Assembly (NCBI RefSeq): GCF_051014685.1
Contig: NC_135058.1
Coordinates: 16,928,811 to 16,992,810, forward strand
DNA: 64,000 nt
DNA from: Ptiloglossa arizonensis
Lineage: Eukaryota > Arthropoda > Insecta > Hymenoptera > Colletidae
Direction of reading: 5' to 3'
Within the stretch, counting starts at the first letter, position 1, and the number at the start of each line of letters is the position of its first letter. The notes under the pieces are model-generated. The model saw nothing but the letters and a program-made list of their open reading frames with translations. It was not told where the DNA came from and ran no database searches. Positions 54,115 to 64,000 of this stretch are shown here, in pieces. The position numbers and the translations under genes are program-made.

Positions 54115-55633
54115 TCAATGAACATATTTCTTTTTATCGCCAGACATGTCGTTTTAATTGAACATCATTGCTTGACTAATTAAATATGCACGTGCTTCAA
54201 CAATCCTCGTGTATCAAACTTATGTTCAGTACTTGCAAAACTTGATAAATTCGGATTCCTGTATTACGAAGTACAGCATGCGCGTGCACACGGGGGTGGT
54301 TGCAACTACTGCTTGTTGCAACGACCCATCTATTTCTACGAATACCAAGGCTATTTGTCCTATGCAAAATACAGAATTACAAGGTACATTTACCATTACT
54401 TGCAAATCCACTTTCGTTGTGTAAAACACCTAGATTAGGGAGGACCAATGGTAGAGCATATAGATATCACCAGATACATATTTAAAAAACACATAAAATC
54501 GTATCGCATATTCAAAATACAGCTAGGTTCGGTAGCTGTATACATTTCGGTGTCACGTTTTATTTATAGAACGATTTTTATAATGTATTCCTCGTTAAAT
54601 ATCTCATAATGCAATATAAAATGCTTCGATTCGATACTGAATATATGATCAGCTGCATAAACACAAATTTGAATATTGATAGTGCTGTTATCAGCACAGT
54701 ATTATTGGCGATTAAAGATTAAAAAGAATTTGATTAAAAAAAAAAATATTCAATCAGTGTTGTGTAATGTTTGAATTTATACGTGTATCATTTTTCAATG
54801 AAAGCGTACTGTGCATTAATTTTGTGTCGAAAAAAATATTCATATAATAAAATCGTATTATTAAGTACTTTATCCTTTACTCGGTATCTCTTAGTAGGAG
54901 TAGGAACTTATTCTTTAATGGGTACATTTATTTAGATGTTTGTTTGCGTTTTCAATATATATGGTATCATAGTGCAACGTTATCGCTTAAAATTTGCATA
55001 AACATTAATAACAATTACGCTTTGAAATAAAAATTCTTTGAAACTGATTTCTATTTATTTTAACTAATAATATTTTTCTTCCGTCACTGGAAATAATTAT
55101 TAACCATATGTTTCGTTTAAATAACGATTGTGAATATCGTTTTGCTAAAATACTAATTTTATAGGCGATCGAAGTAACTGTAAGTTTTCCGTAATCGAAA
55201 AATGTGTTCTCCCTGATTATTGTTCGTCACCGAGTTATTCGGTTAATACCGAGCTATTCAGTTGCAAATTTAGAATAGTTTTTGAAGATATACGAATGGG
55301 TAAAATATCGTACGAAGAAAACTTTTGTAATGTATACGAAAACCTGAATATTTTAACAAAACTCAAGAATGTGAATATAAGTGATGCGGTTCGATAAATT
55401 TATTTCGAGTAACGCGTGTAGCTTTCTTTATTTCCTTGCTTTTCATAGAAACGGATACAAAAGTTATACGTTGTTTCGTCATTTCTCCTTTAGAATATAA
55501 GATACATACTATAAAATAAAGGATTTGAATAATAATAAGTCGATTAAGTATCAAAATATATTGTAACAAGTTATTAATTTATTACAGGTATGATTATAAT
55601 CTACTATGATGATTTAGCGAGAAAGTTGAACTA
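54115..55633. other. Spacer between copies 6 and 7
   Basis: AT-rich. A short higher-complexity stretch at 54200-54440 opens on both strands, but I recognise nothing in it. No GBA relic was seen. Confidence 0.5.
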
Positions 55634-57906
55634 TCATTGCTTATATTTCAGGGTGTTCATAGAGTATGGAGATAGTTCCAAGCAAAGGGTACCCTTTTGC
55701 GGATCGTTTATGGTCACTCGTTTTGCCGAAGCGTTCCTGAAACAAGAAATCGAATTTTAATCAGTAGTAAATCACAATGTGTCTAGACAAGTCATTAAAT
55801 ATCTACAAAGTTGTGCATTACGATGAGAAAATTCATAAAATCGTCTATTTTGTAAAAATATTAAATCACTGTATATAGTAGTTTATAAAAAGTAGTAGAA
55901 GTTGTATTACCTGTTGTACAGTACAACAACAACTTCGTTCGAAGGCGTTACAAAGGCTGTAGACTTGATAGTTTCGGTCTCAGTGATAGAAACTTTGACG
56001 GAATCTCTATCTACGAATCTACTGAAATGTTTCAGAGCGTAATACATCGGTTGTTTGTAAAATTCATCTCTACTCGAATTGACAATAATGGGAGAATCAA
56101 CGTTGTTGTTGATCCAGGTCGGTCCACCTTCTTCGTTTAGAGCTATATTCCAATCCATCCATCCGATGTACCAGTGATTCATGTACTTAAAGTAAAACAT
56201 TATTTGTCAATATTGCTTTTGCCAACGTGTTTGTCAAGATGGATACTTTCATAGACGAAACGTAAGTGAGATTGCGAAATGAGTATTTACCTCAATTATA
56301 CTTAAAAAGTAGTTCTCTCCTCGGTCCCACGATCCCATGATAACATTGGTGGAACTATTATCTGGATCGGGTCCTATATAAATATAAAATGAAATGATAT
56401 ATTGTTAGTAAAATGTTAGTGAAATTTGAAACTCATAGTTATGTAATTTACAATGAAATTGCTCGAAGAACTTACTTGAGCATGCCTCGGTCATCATGAG
56501 AAATTTGTCTGGGAAGTCGGTGTGCGTCTGATCCAATACGAATGCAGGAACGAGTTCATCGGCGTACCAATGCGTCGCTGTTCCTGCAATATACTGTTTC
56601 GCCTTTTCATTATCGAACACTGCTTCCATGTACCAGGGCAAATTAAATCTTTGATCGTCCAGAGCCATAATTAGTGTATTATTGAATGGTGACTCGGCCA
56701 AAGTAGGTCCCAAGTTATTAGCGACCCATTCGGCCATAGTTTCCGGAGTCCACGCCATATTGGTGAGTTTATTATCGGATATAAAGGCATTGAATGGCTC
56801 GTTACCAGTTGTAATGGCCCACACATCCAAACCGTTCTTCTTGTACTCGTTCAGAAATTTTATGATATAATTGGTATACAGCTGATAGTATTCTTTCTTC
56901 AGAAAGCCTAAACAAACATTGCAACCCTGATTGTACATTTATGGAAAATAAATGTAAAAAAGGTAGTCGTAAAAATCAGCAGAATATGTCTTTCCTTGCT
57001 TCACTCGTATTCTCTTTTTCGTTCGACGATGCACTAATATAATACATACCACCGGCTCCATTGAGTTTATCGCTCGTTTTCATCCATGCGGGAGGTGACC
57101 ACGCTACAGAGATGAATTTAACGTCGGGATTTAATTTGAAAGCCTCCTGCGCGTACGGTATTTTGTAGTCGTGGTCTTCTGGCGCGAGTGAGAAATAACT
57201 CAGCAATGCGTCGTCATGGTAGTCGTCGTAAGTGTACGGTCTCGTTGAGAAATCGGTGCCAGCAATTGGTATGCGACCTACTGTGTATTTGCTTCCCGAT
57301 TTTGGGTGGTAATACGCTCTACGAAAAGTGAAATTCGATCGATGATCTACAGTATAGTTAAAGTAAACGTTTAGAAATAATTCATATAGATATTTATTGT
57401 CGTTTCAAATAGTAGCGATTACCGAAGGAGCTGGTCTTGAGCACCCTGGCTGAGCGACTTTATATTTACTCCAGCACTGTCGGTGAAGGCACCTCCAAAA
57501 CCAAAAATCTTTTGATACTTCTTCGCGGTATCTACGTTTAAGACCGTTTCTGCGGGTGAGTTTTGACAGGTGTCAAATTGGACCGTTGACAGTACCAATC
57601 TGCGTCCTTCCTTGTCCGAAACGTACCAGTACGAGCTCCCGTCCTCTGGGACTTCCGGTTGATTTTCCGGTAATCCATCGCAGTACGTTGAATTGCAAAC
57701 GCACACGATTCGGTCGATGCCGAAACTACGAGGCACGCATTCGTTCGCGTTACCTGTACGCGAGAAAGTATATCGTAATACAAGTTACGTCGATGTTTCG
57801 ACAAATTTACGGTAATATTTGTACCAATAACCGGAGTTCTCGTTACGGAATATAAAAGTTTACCTTTGGCGAGGAAGAATGCAAAAACTAGAAGCGGCTT
57901 CCACAT
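55634..57906 (-). CDS. Glucosylceramidase (GBA1-like, GH30), array copy 7
   Basis: Exons in coding order: 57864-57906, 57423-57753, 57050-57318, 56476-56907, 56291-56373, 55911-56185, 55634-55736; 511 residues in the most compact locus of the array (2.3 kb). Signal peptide MWKPLLVFAFFL. Acid/base Glu in TTGNEP, nucleophile in MTEACS, HWY pocket motif, and WMDWNIAL. The splice junction after the nucleophile yields Arg instead of the usual Gly. Exon 5 is the longest of the array (83 bases), so the post-nucleophile loop is enlarged (RPDPDNSSTN before VIMGSWDRG). WMKTS replaces the family WMKTN next to the Trp that lines the pocket. Confidence 0.93.
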
Positions 57907-57971
57907 AGTGTCGAACGTTCTTCGGTAATATTGTCTCGAAACGAAAGAACTAAAACTAATTCGTAGGTGAT

Positions 57972-57985
57972 CTCTTATATACTCC
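57972..57985 (-). promoter_or_regulatory. TATA box of copy 7
   Basis: GAGTATATAAGAG lies about 70 bases upstream of the start codon. The upstream CTACC box is only weakly recognisable here. Confidence 0.5.
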
Positions 57986-59136
57986 GATTTGTGTACGGAA
58001 CGGTAATATCGTTGTTCCTACCTTTGTCGCCTTAATTGATGATTATCGTTTTGCTAATCAAATAGGCGTGAAACTTCGGGACCGTTCGTGCGTATCGTAT
58101 ATACCTATCGTATAAATACAGACATATGTGTCGTATGGGCATTATTTTGGGATTTTTGTGGAACTTTCAAATTGTTTCCAATAAGTATTAAGTAACTGTG
58201 GTCCACCTTCTGCCTTTATAATCTGGTCAAGGCGATGCGGTTGTTGATACGAAAAGTTAACACTTTTCGTCCCGGTCTTTCTATTTCTACCTCGTGGATC
58301 ATCGATGGTTCGTTCATTAACGGAACGATCCTTTAAAGGCTGTAAACACAATTGTTATTAAAAGTGAACGTTAACGCACAGAGTATACTACGAAACAAAA
58401 AATACTTTCATCGTGAAAATTTGAAATTAACGATATTATGATATATTTCGTCGCGATATTTTTCTTCTTATTGAACATCGTAAACGGCTTAAATGGAAAG
58501 TTGACCACGTGTAATTGTGTTAATTTTCAATACGTGGAATAAGTGGACATGTGTAAATAGACATACGGATATGTATAATCTGCACGTTCTAGTTCCGCAA
58601 GATTGGCTCGGTTTGTAACGTGTAAGATTAGATCAACGTTCGAAACAGGTGTAATTGTTTGTTCAATTGATACGAAGAGAAGATACAGAGGATGAGCTAT
58701 AAATTCCTTGAAGTTACTAGGCGTGTAGAAAACTTTACTTAGCGACATGACAATTTCGTATTTCTCACCGATGACGAGAATAATCTATAATAAATAAATT
58801 CGGCAGTTTCGATACGACGTAAAAGTGGTTAAATAAATCTCGTATAGGAAGTTAACGAATAACATATGCTTGTAATGATATATAGTAATGGCGGGAAACG
58901 CCGAATACTTAAACAATGCCTATAAATATTGTAACGGTACAAGTATAAAGTTACACTAGAAATTAACGAACGCAATACGAACAAGGAAGTTTTATTCCTT
59001 TATCTTGGGATTATATTAGTTAATTGGGTTTTACGGGTATTTTTCATTTTAAATATTAAAGTGTGCTACGTAATTCTATTTCTTTATTGCCAGAGGAAAT
59101 AACACAACGCGTAATAGTACATTACTTGATTTTCTA
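57986..59136. other. Spacer between copies 7 and 8
   Basis: No intact gene. On the minus strand, 58142-58351 can be read as a frame containing RLDQIIKAEGG, which faintly recalls the C-terminal [Q]AVI.AKGG motif of Tc1-type transposases. I consider it a possible but weak remnant. Confidence 0.35.
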
Positions 59137-62100
59137 TTATTTATAAATTATAGTATTCATAGAATATGGAAGCAATTCCAGGCACAGGGAATTGTTGTTC
59201 GTATCCACGAGAGAAATGTTTATCGTTTTGTCATTTCTGCAACAGAAAAATAAATTTCATGGATAATAAAGTTGATTTGCGTACAATCGGTCGAACGTTT
59301 ATAAAAAATGTAAATATATGCAGCAGCTGTGTTAAACGAAAATGTTACATAATAAATTATACGCACAAGTAAGTAATTTCATTTTTATGAAATTGTATTT
59401 AATGCGAAATAATTGAAAATAATCTAGTTACTACCGAGCCTCGCTCATTCGACGCTATATAATTGAACTTTTGTACATCTTATGTTCATTTTTCTTTCTT
59501 TCCTTGTATCGTTGCAGTTAAATAATGACACTAAATAAATATACAAATGAAAATTGAATTACTTGTTGTAAAGTACAACGACAGTTGCGTTCGAAGGTGT
59601 CAAAAAAGCCGTAGATTTGATGGTATCGGTATCGGTGATGGAAATTCTGACAGAGTCTCTGTCAACGAATCTGCTGAAATGCTTGAGAGCATAATACATT
59701 GGTTGTTTATAGAATTCATCGGTTTCTCCGTTTACGATAATAGGCGAATCAACGAAGTTGTTGATCCAGTTTGGTCCTCCTGTTTCGTCTAGAACCAGAT
59801 TCCAGTCCATCCATCCAACCGACCAATGATTCATGTACTAAACAGAGAATGCTTTTCGTTAGTAACATCTTGTCGTTAGGATTTTTTCTTTTATCACGAC
59901 TTGCTACGGACAAGATCGTTTATGTACCTCTATTATACTCAATATGTAGTCTTGTCCCCGATCCCATGATCCTAGAATAACCTTTGGATAGTCTAGTAGT
60001 CCGCTTCCTACGTAGACATAAAACGATGTAATTATATATTTGAAATTATTTGCTGGGTTCGATATAAAAACACGCAACTGTTAATACGCCCGACTCGTTA
60101 ATATATTTGTACGTAATTATGAATAGATGTTACGTTTGAAAGAAAATTTATTTAAACGAATGATTTGTATTCTACTCGATCTGGAGGTTTATCACGAAAT
60201 AGCTTAAAGGGTATATTAAATTGATTCGGTCGTTGTACACATGGAGGTGATTAACGCGGATAACAGTGCTTGCGGAGCTTACCAGTGCACGCCTCGGTCA
60301 TAAATATGAATTTATCTGGAAATAATTGGTGAGTCCAATCCAATAACTTTGGGGAAGTAAAAAAATCGGTGTACCAATGCAAGGCTGTGCCCGCGATGTA
60401 TTTCTTTGCTTTTTCATTGAGAAACACATCCATCATGAACCAAGGTAATTCGAGTCTTTGATCGTCGAGGGCTAGAATCTGTGTCTCGTTGTGTCTCGAA
60501 GCGGCCAAAATTGGACCCAAAAAATTACCAACCCAATCGGCCATGGTTTTAGGTGTCCATCCCAGAGAACTAAGGCGATCAATGGGTATGTAGGCGTTCA
60601 GTGGTTCGTTACCGGTTGAAATTGCCCACATGTTCAGACCATTCTTTTCGTATTCATCCAGAAACTTCAACAGGTAATCGCAATAGAGCTCGTAGTATTC
60701 TTTTTTCAGGAAACCTATCGTATAGTGGAAAGATTGCTGATACAAAAATATATTACTCCACGTAAACGAGAAAAGTGTTGAGAAGTGATTTATGTTAAAA
60801 TAGGTGAAGATATATCTATGCAATTTTCATTCGATTTCTCGTCTACGTCTACAATATACAGATGTACTATTATTATATGTACCAAATCCATTGGTTCTGT
60901 TGTTGGTTTTCATCCACGTTGGGGATGACCACGCGACGCTAAGGAATTTCGTTTCAGGATTGAATTTAAGAGCTTTCTGCATGTACGGTATTTTATATTT
61001 GTAATCTTCTTCCGCGAGTGCAAAATGTTCCAGAGTGATATCGTCCTCGGTGTCATCGTACGTGTACGGTCTTGTTGAGAAATCGCTACTACCGATTGGT
61101 ACGCGACCTAACGTGTATCCGCTTCCTAGTTTCGGATCGTAATATGCACTGCAAACAATGAAATTCCATCGGTTATGCGGAATAATATCGCGCGAAGCGC
61201 AAAATACAGGGTGCAACTGAAATATGCGGCCAAACTACAGATGCATATAATAAAATAGGAAAAATGCTAAACTACGGCTAAAACAGTATTACTATATGTA
61301 CCAATAAGTATTTGCACGCATTTTCTATAATATTTTTTCGTTTATCTAACAATTTGGCCACAACTCTTTCATAACGATTGCGTCAACGTTTCCAAACTCC
61401 TTTCCAGTAAAATGACTTTTCGTACTTCTAAACAAATAATTTACCAAAGAGATGTTTGAAAAGTAAGAAACGCAAATCATACGTTCGTATTCGAATCGAT
61501 CAATTTTTTTCAGTGTTTAAATTGTGACATGTGGTCGAACGTTATTACGATGGAAAAAGTACGTTTTCCATTAAGCAAATTAGATCGGTTTTGTTTTCAA
61601 TACCGATTTCCATCGTTCCAGATGCTGATAAAAAACTTCTGTATCGATCGGTTGGGTTGTAGCAGCACGAAATGGATTACTCTTTTTATATTTCACCAAA
61701 TATAGAACAAAATTTTCAATGGACAAAATATTCTCCGCTTCGACTGTGACGTGAACGAAAGTCCAGCACTTGTGCAAAAATTAATTTGCTCGCCTTACCT
61801 TCCGGATATCGTTTCATGGGATTATTATTTATTCAAGAGTTTGCAGAATCACTTCTCTGGAAAGGAGTTGAGAAATGCTAACGCAATCGCATGGTAATCT
61901 GCAGAGAAAAAAGATCTTTCGCGAGAGCGTATTGGGTCGGATGTTATAGTTGTCCCGTCTTTGCGGGACAAAATGACTCGATTGCTGTTTACATTCTACT
62001 TGCGCGAGGACCAGATTCTCGGGTTTTTACAGTCACGAGTGAGCAAGCATTCTGCGGAGAAAAAAAACGAGCTTTCGTGGAAGCGTATCGAGTCGCGGGT

Positions 62101-63532
62101 TATAGTCAACTTTTCTAAGGGCGACTGACTCGTCGTCCATATTCTACTTAGGACACGATACTACATTCCCTTTAATTCAAGACTGTTTTTCTTTCTTCCC
62201 GCAATACCTGATCGAATTCTTCGCATTGAAATCGAATAAACTTTACAAAAGCGCCATCGAAAAATGAACAGGCAAATAGGAAAACCATTATGGTAAATGA
62301 GAAAAAAAATATATCGATGATTAATCATTGTAAATACACTGTGCTGTGCAATTACTATAATAAATGCGATATGATTATCCAAAATGGTATATTTTCTTAA
62401 CTTCTTTCTAGAAGAAAGAAAGAGGCTCGTCTTCTGGCGACTCTGGCAATGAATGTACGTTATACTAAGTACGAAGATGATAAATCTTTATCTAAGGATT
62501 CGATAGTTGAGATAGTGTTTATCAAAATGACGATATGTTCTATTACCGAGTGGGTATCTATGGGCGATACGTACAGACGAGTTAGTCGAAAGTGTAAGAA
62601 CGCTTAGAGTTTCTATCGAGGAATCCTACCTTGGAGACGATCTGCCGTTAAAATTTTAGTTCGGTCTATCGTTTAATTAGAGATAATGGGCCAGCATTGT
62701 TCGATACAGTTAAAGATCCCTGTGCAAACAATCTTTTTTCGTTTTTTCGTTAGACCGACGTACCTTCTTCGAGTTTGGCCGAACATTTCCGTTACACCGT
62801 GTAAAAGTGAATCTTTGCGCAAACAGTAGTAGCGAGTACGGTTGCTCGAAATTGAAGTTTCACTGTTGTTTGATCACCTGATCACCTGGTCTCGAGTCGC
62901 TGGACTCAATTTGTCGAGGTTTATGCCCACAGCGTCCGTAAACGCACCGCCAAACCCGTAGATCGTCTGATACTGTTTTGTACTGTCTATGGTCAAAACC
63001 GTACCGGGAAAGGACTTTTGACAGGAACCGTGTTTCCCCTTTATCATGTCCATCCTGAGTCCCTGTTTAGTCGAGGCGTACCAATAAAAGCTTCCTTCTT
63101 CCGGGACTTTCGGATCATTGTCCGGTGTACTGTCGCAATATGTTGCATTGCAGACGCATACGATTCGCTCCGGACCGAAACTACGAGGCATGCAGTCATT
63201 TGCATTACCTACGATCAACAAAAAAGTGTTAGCGAAACGGTAGAACTCGTGAGTTTCATCGCTATTCTAAGTACTGGTTGACATCAAAATTGATAAAAAG
63301 TGAATCTACGTTAAATTCGTCCGCTACAGTTGAAAAAATTCAATTTCGTTTAATTAACTTTAACGATCATTTTTACGTGTTACGATCGACACAATATATT
63401 ATGTATTCGGAAGTAGTATATATAAAGAATATTTTGCGACACATTAACGTAGAGTGTAGATACTTAGAATTATTCAACATTACTTTTACCTTTGACAATA
63501 AAGAAGGTAATAAACAACAGTTTTTTCCACAT
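59137..63532 (-). CDS. Glucosylceramidase (GBA1-like, GH30), array copy 8
   Basis: Exons in coding order: 63490-63532, 62878-63208, 60883-61148, 60283-60714, 59928-60007, 59563-59837, 59137-59236; 508 residues with phases as in the other copies. Signal peptide MWKKLLFITFFI. Acid/base Glu in STGNEP, nucleophile in MTEACTG, HWY pocket motif, and WMDWNLVL (Val where others have Ala). It mixes features of both subfamilies: FGPERIVCVCNATYC like copies 4-7, but CDSTPDNDPK like copies 1-3. SSDFSTR recalls human SCDFS. Intron 2 is 1.73 kb, far longer than elsewhere in the array, and contains transposon debris. The exon 6 donor is AA|GTAATT instead of AG|GTAAT, so the junction residue is Lys. The exon 2 donor has a nearby duplicate (GTGATCAGGTGATC); the site chosen gives the standard 331-base exon. 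Confidence 0.92.
61346..61437 (-). mobile_element. Mariner-like transposase fragment (relic)
   Basis: The minus strand reads LFRSTKSHFTGKEFGNVDAI, which resembles the [YH]LFRSLQNHL.GK.F segment that follows the catalytic region of mariner transposases. It is the inverted partner of the fragment at 61787-61894, and no longer frame survives. Confidence 0.5.
61787..61894 (+). mobile_element. Mariner-like transposase fragment (relic), inverted partner
   Basis: The plus strand reads CSPYLPDIVSWDYYLFKSLQ followed by NHFSGKE, matching the mariner block PPYSPDLAPSDYHLFRSLQNHL.GK. The block includes the catalytic-triad Asp position of the D,D34D type, here changed to Trp-Asp. The end GKELRNANAIAW resembles the minus-strand copy GKEFGNVDAIVMKE. 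Confidence 0.6.
61900..62155. repeat. Imperfect direct duplication of about 105-110 bases
   Basis: Blocks 61900-62010 and 62051-62155 are similar in order throughout: CTGC[A/G]GAGAAAAAA, then a GAAGCGTAT-like part, GGTTATAGT, ATGACTCG or CTGACTCG, and ATTCTACTT. In one plus-strand frame they encode the similar strings REKRSFARAYWVGCYS and GEKKRAFVEAYRVAGYS. The [E]KRAF..[EA]Y pattern is seen in helix-turn-helix N-termini of insect transposon proteins, so this may be another piece of the same debris. Confidence 0.6.
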
Positions 63533-63608
63533 GCTTCAAGTGCTTTTTGGTGACAACTGAAACACAATTAAATTAATTAGCGTGTACGACTTATTATCTA
63601 CATCCATA

Positions 63609-63620
63609 GTATTTTATACT
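63609..63620 (-). promoter_or_regulatory. TATA box of copy 8
   Basis: AGTATAAAATAC lies about 80 bases upstream of the copy 8 start codon. The CCCCTACC box is not recognisable. Confidence 0.5.
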
Positions 63621-64000
63621 TTGAGATATCGCGGAGAAATCAAAGAGTATTGCTCGGGACTTACGAATGTTGTTTACAGCATTATCGAAATGATAGGTGT
63701 ACGGTCGTATGCATTATTTCATTATCGCGAACTGACAATGCTTAAGCGTAACAAACGTATCAATTTTCACTCTCATCTTACCGTTATTAATGTCGCTGTT
63801 ACTTTTTACCGTAAAACCAATATATAATCGTGAACTCGCAAAAAAAAACTCGTATTGCAACTATAATCGGTATCTGCGAAATATATATACATATATACAC
63901 GTGTACATGAATATGTATGAATGTTATTTCGAAATATTTTCCACGTAATTATGTAATAAACCTAAAGCTCATTGAGTATAATATCTATAATTATGTACAG
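63621..64000. other. Upstream flank of copy 8 to the window edge
   Basis: AT-rich with a TATATA/CATATA run near 63880-63915. No further gene is visible, so I cannot tell whether the array continues beyond the window. Confidence 0.5.

Noticed and set aside
58142..58351. Tc1-type transposase C-terminus on the minus strand
   Set aside because: Only about ten residues (RLDQIIKAEGG) are suggestive; too little to call a mobile element.

Overview
This is eukaryotic, insect-like DNA. Every gene is built from short exons with GT-AG introns, the proteins are animal families, and intergenic DNA is AT-rich while CpG remains common. Gene content and texture suggest a hymenopteran such as a bee, wasp or ant. 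That is inference and the species cannot be named.

Layout. (1) Positions 2204-20206, plus strand: 25 exons of a ferlin of the otoferlin class, a tail-anchored multi-C2 protein of membrane fusion. The exons join in phase to 2027 codons plus a stop; only the extreme N-terminus is missing. (2) 20892-22985, minus strand: five exons of GNL1, a circularly permuted nucleolar-type GTPase. (3) 24222-26215, plus strand: four exons of the mitochondrial ribosomal protein mRpS30 (mL65). GNL1 and mRpS30 are divergent across about 1.2 kb. (4) 26496-63532, minus strand: a tandem array of eight complete glucosylceramidase genes (GBA1-like, glycoside hydrolase family 30). I call them copies 1-8 in order of increasing coordinate. 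Each has seven coding exons with the same intron phases, its own signal-peptide exon and a TATA box. Exon relics lie at about 34.1-34.4 kb and 50.8 kb, and a ghost promoter lies at 33.4 kb.

All eight copies translate without a stop or frameshift. All keep the two catalytic glutamates of the family (the acid/base Glu in a TGNEP motif and the nucleophile Glu in an [T/S]E motif). They differ at substrate-contact positions, most of all copy 5, and in the length of the loop that follows the nucleophile. Copies 2/3 and 6/7 look like the youngest pairs.

The centre of the array (45.7-51.3 kb) holds no intact gene. It contains a 1.78 kb near-perfect inverted repeat built of tandem subunits that carry a recurring motif, with a small hairpin beside it. 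The long second intron of copy 8 contains decayed, inverted mariner-like fragments.

The most interesting system here is the glucosylceramidase array: a lineage expansion of a normally single- or low-copy lysosomal enzyme, with shared promoter architecture and signs of active-site diversification. A role in digesting dietary or self sphingolipids is inference only.
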